Shown here in pieces: positions 48,938 to 58,204 of a stretch of 64,000 nt of DNA. The stretch is from assembly GCA_963798075.1 (NCBI GenBank), contig CAWCRU010000038.1:1-64000 (forward strand), in the 5' to 3' direction. Every line of letters starts with the position of its first letter. Positions within the stretch are counted from its first letter, which is position 1. A program made the translations under genes and the position numbers. Under the pieces are notes generated by a model. The model saw nothing but the letters and a program-made list of their open reading frames with translations. It was not told where the DNA came from and made no database searches. This DNA is from DATAOG01 sp963798075 (GTDB lineage Bacteria; Pseudomonadota; Alphaproteobacteria; Geminicoccales; Geminicoccaceae).

Positions 48938-49245
48938 CGATGGCCGTTCCGTCAAAGCCCGCTCTCCTCGCCTACCGAGGGTAGCATCAACGTCGGGCCC
49001 GGAGCCATGGTTCGCGTCCTCGGGCCGTGTCGATCCGGCCACGCGTCGGGTGTCGCCGGCGGTGCAGGTCGCGGCCAAAACTCGGCGCGGTCGGCGGCGC
49101 TGGGGGTCCGGCTGCGTCACGATTCGGTGATCCGCCTGCGGCGTGGTCGTCGGGCTGCCTCGCGCGGGCCCGCGGCCGGGACATGCCGGGGGATGCGTGC
49201 TATCTAACCGGCCGAGAATGGTACGCATTTGCGGGAGCGAGACCG
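48938..49245. other. Intergenic stretch between divergent yihY-like and msrP genes
   Basis: About 308 bp. It must hold both promoters, but no confident -35/-10 pair or operator was found. Confidence 0.4.
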
Positions 49246-50217
49246 ATGCTGATACGGGTCCGATGCGGTTGGCAGCTGCCGGAATCGGCCGCCACGCCCG
49301 AGGCGCTCTTCACCGAACGGCGCCGGCTCCTGAAGGGGCTGGCCGCCGGTAGCCTGCTGACGATCGCTCCGCCGCTTCTGGCGGGCGCCGCGCGCGCCGC
49401 CGCCGACCAGGATCCATCGGTCGGCCTCTATCCGGTGGCGCGCAACCAGCGCTACCAGGCTGACGGCGCGATCACGCCCGCCGATCTCACCGGGAAGTTC
49501 AACAACTTCTTCGAATTCGGCTCGAGCAAGCAGATCTCCGACGCCGCGCAGGCGCTGAAAATCCGCCCCTGGACCCTCGCCATCGATGGCATGGTCGAGA
49601 AGGAGATGACCATCGACATCGACGACCTGCTGGCGAAGATGCCGCTCGAGGAGCGGGTGGTCCGCCATCGCTGCGTCGAGGCCTGGTCGATGATCGTGCC
49701 CTGGAGCGGCTTCCCGTTGGCCAGGCTGGTCGAGCTCGCCCGCCCGACGGGCTCGGCCAAGTTCGTCGTGATGCACACCTTCCTCGAGCCCGACGTCGCG
49801 CCCAGCCAGGGCCAGTTCTGGTACCCCTGGCCTTATACCGAAGGCGTCACGATCGGCGAGGCGACCAACGAGCTCGCCTTCCTGGTCACCGGCGCCTACG
49901 GCAAGCCGCTGCCCAAGGCGAACGGCGCGCCGCTCCGCCTCGCTCTGCCCTGGAAGTACGGCTTCAAGCACATCAAGTCGATCCAGAAGATCACCTTCAC
50001 GGACCAGCAGCCGGTGAGCTTCTGGGAGACGATCGGCCAGGGCGAGTACGGCTTTTGGGCGAACGTCAACCCGGATGTGCCCCATCCCCGCTGGAGCCAG
50101 GCGACCGAGGAACGGATCGGCACCGGCGAGCGCGTCCCGACCCAGCTCTTCAACGGCTACGCCGAGTTCGTGGCCGGCCTCTACCCCGACCTCAGCGACA
50201 GGAAGCTGTTTGTCTGA
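49246..50217 (+). CDS. msrP: Protein-methionine-sulfoxide reductase catalytic subunit MsrP
   Basis: MsrP is a periplasmic molybdoenzyme that repairs oxidised methionines in envelope proteins, with electrons from the haem membrane partner MsrQ. The 323-residue product has a Tat-type signal (TERRRLLKGLAAGSLLTIAP), the molybdopterin-ligating cysteine in VRHRCVEAWSMIVPWSGF (about 142) and the C-terminal NGYAEFVAGLYPDLSDRK. No msrQ gene follows; a peptide transporter operon does. The ATG at 49246 gives a normal pre-protein. Confidence 0.9.
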   Translation: MLIRVRCGWQLPESAATPEALFTERRRLLKGLAAGSLLTIAPPLLAGAARAAADQDPSVGLYPVARNQRYQADGAITPADLTGKFNNFFEFGSSKQISDAAQALKIRPWTLAIDGMVEKEMTIDIDDLLAKMPLEERVVRHRCVEAWSMIVPWSGFPLARLVELARPTGSAKFVVMHTFLEPDVAPSQGQFWYPWPYTEGVTIGEATNELAFLVTGAYGKPLPKANGAPLRLALPWKYGFKHIKSIQKITFTDQQPVSFWETIGQGEYGFWANVNPDVPHPRWSQATEERIGTGERVPTQLFNGYAEFVAGLYPDLSDRKLFV

Positions 50218-50361
50218 GCCGCCCGCGGTCCGCCTGGCCGAGCCTGGCCATGCTGGCCAACGGCGGCAAAGTGTGGCTCACTCACCCGGCGCCGGTGCGG
50301 ACGCGGGACTTGGCGTGGGCGTGTCCCGCTGGTGTCGGCCCGACCGTGGAGGAAGATCGAG

Positions 50362-51948
50362 ATGATGCTGAGAAGGACGCTCGTGGGCGCGCTCGCGGGG
50401 CTCGCGGCGGCATTGGTCGCCCAGGGGACGCAGCCGGCGGCGGCGGAGTCGACGCTCCGGGCGGTCATGCACTCCGATCTCAAGATCCTCGACCCGATCT
50501 GGACCACGGCCTACATTTCGCGCAACTACGGCTATCTGGTCTACGACACCCTGTTCGCGCTCAATGAGAAACTCGAAATTCAGCCGCAAATGGTCGATTC
50601 GTATGAGATAAGCGACGACCAGCTGATCTATACCTTCACGCTCCGCGACGGCCTGATGTGGCACGACGGCCAGCCGGTCACCGCCGCGGACGCGATCGCC
50701 TCGATCGAGCGCTGGGGTCAGAAGGACAGCATGGGCCAGCTCCTGCTGTCGTTCGTCGCCGGCATGAAGGCGCTCGACGCCAAGACCTTCCAGATGACTC
50801 TCAAGGAGCCCTACGGCCTGGTCCTCCTGTCGCTCGCCAAGCCGAGCTCGAACGTGCCGTTCATCATGCCCGAGCGGATCGCCAGGACGCCGGCCAGCGA
50901 GCAGATCTCGGAGTACGTCGGCTCCGGCCCGTTCGTGTTCGAGCGCGACCAGTGGCAGCCGGGTGTCAAGGCGGTGTTCACCCGCTTCGAGGGCTATAAG
51001 CCCCGCAGCGAGCCGCCGTCCTGGGCCGCCGGCGGCAAGGTCGCCAAGGTCGACCGGGTCGAATGGGACTGGATCCCGGATGCCCAGACCGCGGTCAACG
51101 CGCTGATCAACGGCGAGATCGACCTGATCGAAGCGCCGCCGCATGACCTTTTGCCGGTGCTCGAAGGTAGCGACGACATCGTCACCTTCGACTACAACCC
51201 GCTCGGCAATCAGTACATGTTCCGGATGAACTGGCTGCATCCGCCGTTCGACAATCAAAAGATCCGCCAGGCGGCCCTGGCGGCCCTCAATCAGGAGGAC
51301 TTCCTGAAGGCGGTGATCGGCGATCCCCGCTACTACAAGACCTGCGCTGCGATGTTCATCTGCGGCACGCCGTTCGCGACCGATCAGGGCGGCGAGGTTC
51401 TGATGAAGTCGGACTTCGAGCGTTCTAAGCAACTCCTGAAGGAGGCCGGCTACGACGGCACGCCGGTCGTGCTGCTGCACTCGACCGACGTCGCGGTGCT
51501 GACCAACCTCGCCCCGGTCGCGAAACAACTGCTCGAGAAGGGCGGCTTCACGGTCGACATGCAGTCGATGGACTGGCAGACCCTGGTCTCGCGCCGGGCC
51601 AGGAAGGAAGCGCCCGCCGACGGCGGCTGGAACGCTCTTTTGACCTCCTGGGTCGCGGCCGACGTGCTCAATCCCATCAGCACCGCAGGCCTCAACGCCG
51701 CCTGCGACAAGGCTTGGTTCGGCTGGCCCTGCGATGCCCAGCTCGAGAAGCTGCGGGATGCTTTCGCGCGCGAGACCGACGCCGGCAAGCAGGTCGAGAT
51801 CGCCCGGCAGGTCCAGCTGCGCGCGCTCGAAATCGGGGCCCACGCCTATCTCGGCCAGTGGTACCAGCCGATGGTCTATCGCAACACCGTCTCGGGCGTG
51901 CTGCACGGTCCGGCGCCATTCTTCTGGAACGTCGCCAAAAGCGAATGA
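50362..51948 (+). CDS. ABC transporter substrate-binding protein, peptide/oligopeptide family (SBP_bac_5)
   Basis: The 528-residue periplasmic protein has a signal peptide (MMLRRTLVGALAGLAAALVA, cleavage after PAAA) and the SBP_bac_5 fold: IWTTAYISRNYGYLVYDTLF, the hinge region FTLRDGLMWHDGQPVTAADA and NPLGNQYMFRMNWLHPPFDN. It should deliver peptides, nickel or other solutes to the permeases encoded downstream. GGAGGA lies 10 nt upstream. A HicBA module separates it from the permease genes. Confidence 0.92.
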   Translation: MMLRRTLVGALAGLAAALVAQGTQPAAAESTLRAVMHSDLKILDPIWTTAYISRNYGYLVYDTLFALNEKLEIQPQMVDSYEISDDQLIYTFTLRDGLMWHDGQPVTAADAIASIERWGQKDSMGQLLLSFVAGMKALDAKTFQMTLKEPYGLVLLSLAKPSSNVPFIMPERIARTPASEQISEYVGSGPFVFERDQWQPGVKAVFTRFEGYKPRSEPPSWAAGGKVAKVDRVEWDWIPDAQTAVNALINGEIDLIEAPPHDLLPVLEGSDDIVTFDYNPLGNQYMFRMNWLHPPFDNQKIRQAALAALNQEDFLKAVIGDPRYYKTCAAMFICGTPFATDQGGEVLMKSDFERSKQLLKEAGYDGTPVVLLHSTDVAVLTNLAPVAKQLLEKGGFTVDMQSMDWQTLVSRRARKEAPADGGWNALLTSWVAADVLNPISTAGLNAACDKAWFGWPCDAQLEKLRDAFARETDAGKQVEIARQVQLRALEIGAHAYLGQWYQPMVYRNTVSGVLHGPAPFFWNVAKSE

Positions 51949-51978
51949 GCGGGAGAGACCGAACGCGAGGAGGGGCTT

Positions 51979-52191
51979 GTGAGCCAGATCTACACCGCCG
52001 TGATCAAGCAGTCGGGGGCTTGGTGGACCGGCTGGATCGAGGAGATCCCCGGTGTCAATTGTCAGGAGCCGACCCGGGAAAGGCTGGTCGGGACCCTCGA
52101 GATCACCCTACGCGAGGCGCTCGAGCTGAACCGCAGCGAGGCTCGCGAGGCTGCGGGCGAGGAGTTCGAGGAGATGGTGATCGCGGTTTGA
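51979..52191 (+). CDS. HicB-family antitoxin
   Basis: The 70-residue product starts at a GTG with GAGGAGG upstream and shows the HicB degenerate RNase H-like fold: YTAVIKQSGAWWTGWIEEIP, GVNCQEPTRERLVGTLEITL, then an acidic C-terminal helix. It lacks a DNA-binding C-terminal domain, as short HicBs do. It would neutralise HicA, whose gene follows by 18 nt but is damaged. It sits inside a transporter operon. Confidence 0.8.
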   Translation: MSQIYTAVIKQSGAWWTGWIEEIPGVNCQEPTRERLVGTLEITLREALELNRSEAREAAGEEFEEMVIAV

Positions 52192-52209
52192 GCGGGCGCG
52201 GCGCCGCGG

Positions 52210-52412
52210 TTGTGGTGTCGAAGCATAAAGCGCGAAGCGCTGATCCGGCATCTGAGGCGGCATGGTTGCGAACTCTGCGCGAGGGCGGTCGTCATTCATG
52301 GTGGCACAATCCGGCGCAGAACAAGCGTTCCGCGGTCCGGCGCCACAAGGAAATCGTCGACGACCTCGCCCGCAAGATCTGCCGCGATCTCGGCATCGCC
52401 AAAGTCAGGTGA
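52210..52412 (+). pseudogene. HicA-family toxin, one-base deletion and no ATG start
   Basis: HicA family sequence is split: IKREALIRHLRRHGCEL in the first frame, then REGGRHSWWHNPAQNKRSAV and HKEIVDDLARKICRDLGI in the next, with one base missing near 52271-52282. The expected start codon before KRE is ATA; a TTG at 52210 is the nearest alternative. The catalytic histidine in GRHSWW is kept in the second frame. As written, no functional toxin is made. Confidence 0.75.
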
Positions 52413-52498
52413 AACCGGGCGGGGTTGCCCGTCGCCGTGATCCGCGCCGGATCTCTGGGCCAGGCTGACTTCGGCCCTGCGGAAGGGTAGCGACACCC

Positions 52499-53440
52499 AT
52501 GCTCGCCTTCGTCGCTCGCCGCCTGCTTGCCACCGTCCCGGTGCTCGGGATGGTGGCGGTGTTCGTGTTCCTGATGCTGCGGCTGACGCCCGGCGATCCG
52601 GCCGCGATCATCGCCGGCGACAACGCGACCGGAGCAGAGATCGCAGCGATCCGCGACCAGCTCGGTCTCAACCAACCGATCGCCGTGCAGTTCCTGATCT
52701 GGCTCGGCAAGCTGCTCCGGGGCGATCTCGGCCAATCCTTCTTCTTCAAGGCCGAGGTAGCCGAACTGATCGGTCAGCGGGTCGGGCCGACCCTGGCCCT
52801 CGCAAGCGTCACGATGATCATCACGGTAGCGATCGCGGTGCCGCTCGGCGTGCTCGCCGCCTACCACCACGGCCGCTGGATCGACCGGCTGGTGATGGGC
52901 TTCTCGGTGCTCGGCTTCTCGGTACCGGTGTTCGTGCTCGGCTATCTTCTGATCTATGTCTTCGCGATCGAGATCAAGCTGTTCCCGGTCCAGGGCTACC
53001 GCAGCCTGGCCGCCGGCCTCTGGCCGTTCCTCTACCGCCTGATCCTGCCCGGGATCACCCTGGCCGTGATCTATATCGCGCTGATCGCAAGGATCACGCG
53101 CGCGAGCGTGCTCGAGGTCCTGGGCGAGGACTACATCCGCACCGCCTACGCCAAGGGTCTTTCCAACCGGGTCGTGCTGATGCGGCATGCGCTGCGCAAC
53201 GCAGCCGTGCCGATCGTGACCGTGATCGGCATCGGCATGGCCCTCCTGATCGGCGGCGTCGTGGTCACCGAGAGCGTCTACAACATCCCGGGTCTCGGCC
53301 GTCTGACCGTCGATGCCGTGCTCGCGCGCGACTACCCGACCATCCAGGCGGTGATCCTCCTGTTCTCGCTGGTCTACGTGCTGATCAACCTCTTGATCGA
53401 CCTGAGCTACACCCTGCTCGACCCGAGGATCCGCTATTGA
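52499..53440 (+). CDS. Peptide ABC transporter permease (DppB-like)
   Basis: The 313-residue inner-membrane permease has six transmembrane segments with the first helix RRLLATVPVLGMVAVFVFLM, the TC.LRLTPGDPAAIIAGDNAT periplasmic segment of DppB/OppB proteins, and the EAA loop DYIRTAYAKGLSNRVVLMRH (about 218-237). It pairs with the next permease, overlapping it by 4 nt. ATG at 52499. Confidence 0.93.
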   Translation: MLAFVARRLLATVPVLGMVAVFVFLMLRLTPGDPAAIIAGDNATGAEIAAIRDQLGLNQPIAVQFLIWLGKLLRGDLGQSFFFKAEVAELIGQRVGPTLALASVTMIITVAIAVPLGVLAAYHHGRWIDRLVMGFSVLGFSVPVFVLGYLLIYVFAIEIKLFPVQGYRSLAAGLWPFLYRLILPGITLAVIYIALIARITRASVLEVLGEDYIRTAYAKGLSNRVVLMRHALRNAAVPIVTVIGIGMALLIGGVVVTESVYNIPGLGRLTVDAVLARDYPTIQAVILLFSLVYVLINLLIDLSYTLLDPRIRY

Positions 53441-54366
53441 GCGCCGCTCGCACCGGGGCGCTGCTCGATCGGGCCGCGGCGGCGACCCGGACCCCCGACC
53501 ACTCGCGCCGGCTTCTCCGCCACCCGGGCGTGCTGTTCGGCGGCGGAATTCTGGTCGTTATGATCCTGATCGCGCTGCTCGCACCGGTCCTCGGCACCCT
53601 CGACCCGGCCGCGATCGCTCCGGCCGATCGCAACCTCACCCCCGGCACCCCGAGCACGGTCGAACTGGCGGACGGGCAAGAGGCGCTCCGGGTGCACTGG
53701 ATGGGCACGGACAGCCTCGGCCGCGACGTCTACAGCCGGGTGATCTACGGCGCCCGGGTATCGCTGATCGTGGGCATCGCGGTCGCGGCGCTCGCCGTCG
53801 CCGTCGGCCTCGCGATCGGCCTGGTCGCGGGCTACCTGCGCTGGCTCGATGCGATCGTCATGCGCGTGATGGACGGCCTGATGGCGATCCCCTCGATCCT
53901 GCTCGCGATCGGCCTCGTCTCGCTCTGGGGCGGCGGCCTCGGGACCGTCCTGATCGCGATCGCGATCCCCGAGATTCCCCGGGTCGTCCGCCTGGTCCGC
54001 TCGATCGTGCTTTCGGTCCGGGAAGAGCCCTACGTCGAGGCGGCGGTGGCGCTGGGCACGAGAACGCCCCTGATCCTGATCCGCCACGTCCTGCCGAACA
54101 CGCTCGCACCCTTGATCGTCCAGGGCACCTACGTCTGCGCGTCGGCGATCCTGCTCGAGGCGATCCTTTCGTTCCTCGGCGCGGGCATCCCGCCCGAGAC
54201 GCCCACCTGGGGCAACATCATGGCCGAGGGCCGGGTGCTGTTCCAGGTCTTCCCGCACAACATCCTGTTCCCCGGGATCTTCCTGGCGCTGACCGTGCTC
54301 GCCGTGAACGTGCTCGGCGACGGCCTGCGCGACACCCTCGATCCGCGTCTGGCCGAGCGGATCTGA
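53437..54366 (+). CDS. Peptide ABC transporter permease (DppC-like)
   Basis: The 309-residue permease begins with a TTG at 53437 that overlaps the previous stop (TTGA). It has the N-terminal helix HPGVLFGGGILVVMILIALL, the DppC/OppC landmark HWMGTDSLGRDVYSRVIYGA (about 87-106), and the EAA loop EAAVALGTRTPLILIRHVLP. Six transmembrane segments are expected. The frame is clean. Confidence 0.93.
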   Translation: MSAARTGALLDRAAAATRTPDHSRRLLRHPGVLFGGGILVVMILIALLAPVLGTLDPAAIAPADRNLTPGTPSTVELADGQEALRVHWMGTDSLGRDVYSRVIYGARVSLIVGIAVAALAVAVGLAIGLVAGYLRWLDAIVMRVMDGLMAIPSILLAIGLVSLWGGGLGTVLIAIAIPEIPRVVRLVRSIVLSVREEPYVEAAVALGTRTPLILIRHVLPNTLAPLIVQGTYVCASAILLEAILSFLGAGIPPETPTWGNIMAEGRVLFQVFPHNILFPGIFLALTVLAVNVLGDGLRDTLDPRLAERI

Positions 54367-54390
54367 CGGCGCGGCGGGGGGCGCAAAGGC

Positions 54391-56025
54391 GTGAGCGAGC
54401 CGGCCGGGGCGCCGGTCCTCGAGATCCAGCGGCTGACGGTCGAGCTGCCCAAGGGCGCCGATCGCGCCAACGCGATCGAGGACCTGAGCCTTGCGGTGGG
54501 CGCGCGCGAAATCCTCTGCCTGGTCGGCGAGTCCGGCTCGGGCAAGTCGGTGACCGCGCACAGCATCATGGGCCTGCTGCCAAAGGGCCAGCTCAGGCCG
54601 GTCGCGGGCCGCGTCCTGCTCCAGGGCGAGGACCTGCTGCGGCTCAGCGAGCTGCGCCTGCGCGACCTGCGCGGCACGGCCATGTCGATGATCTTCCAGG
54701 AGCCGATGACCGCGCTCAACCCGGTCATGAGCTGCGGCGCGCAGATCGAGGAGGTGCTCAGCACCCACACAGGGCTCGATCCGGGCGCGCGCCGGCAGCG
54801 CATCCTCGAGGTCATGGCCCGGGTCCAGCTGCCCGACCCGGCAGCACTCGTCCACGCCTATCCGCATCAGCTCTCCGGCGGCCAGCGCCAGCGCATCATG
54901 ATCGCCATGGCCCTCGTGATGGAGCCGGCGCTGCTGATCGCCGACGAGCCGACCACCGCCCTCGACGTCACGACCCAGGCGCAGATCCTGCGCCTGATCA
55001 GAACGCTGCAGCAGGCCCACGCGACCGGGGTCCTGTTCATCACCCATGACTTCGGCGTGGTCGCCGAGATCGCGGACCGGGTCGCGGTCATGCGCAGGGG
55101 TCGGGTGGTCGAGCTCGGCACCGCAGAGCAGGTGCTGAGGCGGCCGCGCCACGACTATACCCGCATGCTGATCGGCGCGGTGCCGAGCCTTGCTCCCCGC
55201 CGCCGCGCACGCGCGGCCGGGGCACAGACCGTGCTGCGCACCGAGGGGCTGACCAAGGTCTACCGGGGCGGCTGGTTGCGGACCGCCCGCGAGGTTCGCG
55301 CCGTCGATCGGGTCTCGATCGCGGTGCGCCGCGGCGAGACCTTGGGCCTGGTCGGCGAATCGGGCTCCGGCAAGTCGACCGTGGCCCGCTGCATCGCGCG
55401 CCTGATCGATCCCAGCGGCGGCCAGATCTTTCTCGACGAGCAGCCGATCGGCGGGCTCGGACGGCACCGGCTGCGGCCCTACCGCAAGCGCGTCCAGATC
55501 GTCTTTCAGGACCCCTACCGCTCGCTCAACCCGCGCCGCACGGTCGGCGCCTCGATCGTCGAGGGACCGATCAACTATGGCGTCACCCGCGCCGAGGCGC
55601 AGGCCCGGGCGCGCTCGCTGATGGCCCTGGTCAGCCTCGATCCGGAGGCGCTCGGCCGCTTCCCGCACCAGTTCTCGGGCGGCCAGCGGCAGCGGATCTG
55701 CATCGCCCGCGCGCTCGCCATGGATCCGGAGCTTTTGATCGCCGACGAGGCCGTCTCGGCGCTCGACGTCTCGGTCCAGGCGCAGGTGCTGGCGCTGCTC
55801 GACGACATCCGCAAGCGGTTCGAGCTCGCGATGCTGTTCATCACCCACGACCTTCGCGTCGCGGCCCAGGTCTGCGACCGGGTCGCGGTGATGCACCAGG
55901 GCCGGGTGGTCGAGCAGGGCCCGGTCGGCGAGCTGTTCGCAGCCGCCAAGCACCCCTATACCCAGGCCCTGTTCGCCGCCGCGCCCGGCAAGGACTGGGA
56001 CTTCGCGCGCTTCCGGGTGGCCTGA
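54391..56025 (+). CDS. Peptide ABC transporter ATPase, two fused nucleotide-binding domains (DppD-DppF type)
   Basis: One 544-residue chain carries both ATPases. Domain 1 has Walker A GESGSGKSVTAHS (about 50), signature LSGGQRQRIMIAMAL and Walker B LLIADEPTTALD. Domain 2 begins about residue 285, with Walker A GESGSGKSTVARC, signature FSGGQRQRICIARAL and LLIADEAVSALD, where alanine-valine replaces the usual PT. The GTG at 54391 follows the permease by 24 nt. Fused ATPases occur in this family (for example GsiA). Confidence 0.93.
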   Translation: MSEPAGAPVLEIQRLTVELPKGADRANAIEDLSLAVGAREILCLVGESGSGKSVTAHSIMGLLPKGQLRPVAGRVLLQGEDLLRLSELRLRDLRGTAMSMIFQEPMTALNPVMSCGAQIEEVLSTHTGLDPGARRQRILEVMARVQLPDPAALVHAYPHQLSGGQRQRIMIAMALVMEPALLIADEPTTALDVTTQAQILRLIRTLQQAHATGVLFITHDFGVVAEIADRVAVMRRGRVVELGTAEQVLRRPRHDYTRMLIGAVPSLAPRRRARAAGAQTVLRTEGLTKVYRGGWLRTAREVRAVDRVSIAVRRGETLGLVGESGSGKSTVARCIARLIDPSGGQIFLDEQPIGGLGRHRLRPYRKRVQIVFQDPYRSLNPRRTVGASIVEGPINYGVTRAEAQARARSLMALVSLDPEALGRFPHQFSGGQRQRICIARALAMDPELLIADEAVSALDVSVQAQVLALLDDIRKRFELAMLFITHDLRVAAQVCDRVAVMHQGRVVEQGPVGELFAAAKHPYTQALFAAAPGKDWDFARFRVA

Positions 56026-56319
56026 ACCTTCCCGGCGCCGCCGCACCGGCGTCCGCAGACATGGGGGTTGCCAGAACTCGCCATCGCCTCTAAATCGGAG
56101 GGGAAAGTCAGAGGGTTCCTACAGCTAAATCCGATTTGTGGGCGGCCGGTTCGGGCGACGCGGAAAGCCCGGCCGGTCGACTGTCGCGCGCGACCCGTCG
56201 GGCCGCCCGCGGCCGCAGCGCCTCTGGCAGGCAGGGCAGGCACGACAATCAAACGAGCGTCAACGATCAAAAGCAACCGTGCCAACGGCGCAGAGCCGTG
56301 GCCGTTCGCGGAGAACAAC

Positions 56320-58038
56320 ATGACGCATGCAGCAGGATGGCGGGCCGTGACTTGTGGAGTGAGCGGCGCTGTTTTGTGGGGAGCGGTGACGACCGCAGCC
56401 TGGGCAATGGATCCAGACCCCCTCGTCAAGGCCGATCCGAACGACTGGCCGACCTACCACGGCAGCTACAAGTCCTGGCACTACAGTTCCCTCGATCAGA
56501 TCAACGCCGACAACGTCAAGAAGCTCCAGGTCGCCTGGATGCACCATCCCGGACGGGCGACCCGCGGCCTGCAGTCGTTCCCGCTGGTGGCAGACGGCGT
56601 GCTCTACTACTCGGGCTCGTACAGCCGGCTGTTCGCGCTCAATGCGGCGACCGGCGAGGTGATCTGGTCCTACATCCCGGAGCTCAACGAGGACCTGATC
56701 GCGACCCAGACCCACACCCCCTACAACCGCGGCATCGCGCTCGGCCAGGGCCACGTCTACGTCGGCACGGTCGATGGCCGTCTGATCGCGGTCGACATGA
56801 AGACCGGCAAGCCGGTCTGGGACACCAAGCTGATCGATTCGGAGAAGCTGACGGTCGGCTTCACCGGCGCGCCCCTGGTCGTCAAGGACAAGGTGATCAT
56901 CGGCAGCCAGGGCGGCGAGTGGCCGTGGCGCGGCCCGATCTTCGGCGTCGACGGCAAGACCGGCAAGAAGGCCTGGGAGTTCTTCACCGCGGGCGGCACC
57001 GAGGAGGCCAAGAAGACCTGGGGCAACGACAGCTGGAAGATCGGCGGCGGCGGCGGCTGGATGGCCGGCGCCTACGATCCGGAGACCAATACGGTCATCT
57101 GGGGTACGGCCAACCCCAATCCGCTCTACGACTGGGCCGGACCCGACTGGAAGACCAAGGGCCCGCGTCCGGGCGACAACCTCTACACCTCCTCGGTGAT
57201 CGGCCTCGACCCGGACACCGGCAAGCTCAAGAGCTATTTCCAGACCATTCCCGCACGACGAGTGGGACTTCGACGACGCGGTCGGCGAGTTCATGTTCAT
57301 CGAGCAGGACGGCCAGAAGTACATCGTGCACCCGAACAAGGGCGGCTACGTCTACGTCCTCGACCGCAACCTCGGCTTCAAGAAGGCCTGGGACCTGGTC
57401 AGACCAGCAACTTCATCAAGGGCGTCGACGACAAGGGCGGACTGATCGGGCGCAACGACCTGCCGCAAGGCAAGCATGAGAACCTGTGCCCGGCGATCGC
57501 CGGCGGCACCAGCTGGAACTCGGGCACCTACAGTCCGAAGACCGGCTACTACTACAAGGTCGGCAACGAGTGGTGCATGAACCTCGAGGTCCTGAAGACG
57601 ACGCCGGTGGTGGAGCCGAACGTGCAGCTCAACATGGGCGCCAACTTCACGATCGTGCCGCCCGACGGCGGCAAGATCTCGGGCCATGTCGACGCCCGCG
57701 ACCCGATCACGGGCAAGAAGGCGTGGCAGATCGACTTCCCGCAACCGCCGCTGGCCAGCCTGCTCTCGACCGCGGGCGATCTTCTGTTCGTGCCGGACGC
57801 GCGCGGCATCCTGCACGCCTACGACGCCAAGACCGGCAAGGAGCTGTGGAGCCACAACGACGGCATCGGCCACAACGGCGGCATCATCAGCTATGCGGTC
57901 GACGGCAAGCAGTACATCGCGGTGATGAGCGGCTGGGATTCGCTGGTCGGCGAAGGCTACGGCAAGCTGTTCGGCGAACCCTTCAAGAGCATGGCGTCCG
58001 ACAGCGGCACGCTGATCGTCTACTCGCTGGCCGAGTGA
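56320..58038 (+). CDS. PQQ-dependent alcohol dehydrogenase (methanol/ethanol family), XoxF-like context, internal frameshifted segment
   Basis: The enzyme should oxidise an alcohol or aldehyde in the periplasm with PQQ. The 572-residue frame has a signal peptide (cleavage near TAAWA), tryptophan-docking repeats of an eight-bladed propeller (for example GHVYVGTVDGRLIAVDMKTG), GGEWPWRGPIFGVDGKTGKK and NPNPLYDWAGP. An extra C at 57250-57252 and a missing base near 57398-57402 put about 49 codons out of frame. Corrected, that segment contains PHDEWDFDDAVGEF, with aspartate two residues after the catalytic aspartate, as in lanthanide-dependent enzymes. The adjacent Cys-Cys pair of methanol dehydrogenases is absent near NRGIALGQG. 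A cytochrome c and an XoxJ-like gene follow. Confidence 0.85.
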   Translation: MTHAAGWRAVTCGVSGAVLWGAVTTAAWAMDPDPLVKADPNDWPTYHGSYKSWHYSSLDQINADNVKKLQVAWMHHPGRATRGLQSFPLVADGVLYYSGSYSRLFALNAATGEVIWSYIPELNEDLIATQTHTPYNRGIALGQGHVYVGTVDGRLIAVDMKTGKPVWDTKLIDSEKLTVGFTGAPLVVKDKVIIGSQGGEWPWRGPIFGVDGKTGKKAWEFFTAGGTEEAKKTWGNDSWKIGGGGGWMAGAYDPETNTVIWGTANPNPLYDWAGPDWKTKGPRPGDNLYTSSVIGLDPDTGKLKSYFQTIPARRVGLRRRGRRVHVHRAGRPEVHRAPEQGRLRLRPRPQPRLQEGLGPGQTSNFIKGVDDKGGLIGRNDLPQGKHENLCPAIAGGTSWNSGTYSPKTGYYYKVGNEWCMNLEVLKTTPVVEPNVQLNMGANFTIVPPDGGKISGHVDARDPITGKKAWQIDFPQPPLASLLSTAGDLLFVPDARGILHAYDAKTGKELWSHNDGIGHNGGIISYAVDGKQYIAVMSGWDSLVGEGYGKLFGEPFKSMASDSGTLIVYSLAE

Positions 58039-58063
58039 TCCTCATCGGCGCCCGTCGAAGGAT

Positions 58064-58103
58064 GGGGTAGGGGCCTGGCTCCCTACCCCGGCGGCGCGCC
58101 GGG
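58064..58103 (+). promoter_or_regulatory. Two intercistronic hairpins between the PQQ dehydrogenase and cytochrome c genes
   Basis: GGGGTAGGG (58064-58072) pairs with CCCTACCCC (58081-58089) around an 8-nt loop, and CCCGGC/GCCGGG (58087-58092, 58098-58103) forms an alternative stem sharing three bases. There is no T run, so mRNA stabilisation or partial attenuation is likelier than full termination. Confidence 0.5.
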
Positions 58104-58204
58104 CGTCTTCGCGCTGGAAGATCATCCGGATCGCCGCATATGGCAGGGGTGGCGGCTCGACCGCCACCCTCGCTTTCCGCCAACTGCGAACCTTGGGGAC
58201 GGCA

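Noticed and set aside
53434..56046. 870-codon open frame on the minus strand opposite the peptide transporter genes
   Set aside because: Antisense shadow; the plus-strand permease and ATPase motifs are complete.
57250..57402. Programmed frameshift in the PQQ dehydrogenase
   Set aside because: A +1 followed by a -1 only 150 nt later, in a short C run, fits base-call or assembly error better; no slippery site with a stimulatory structure was seen.
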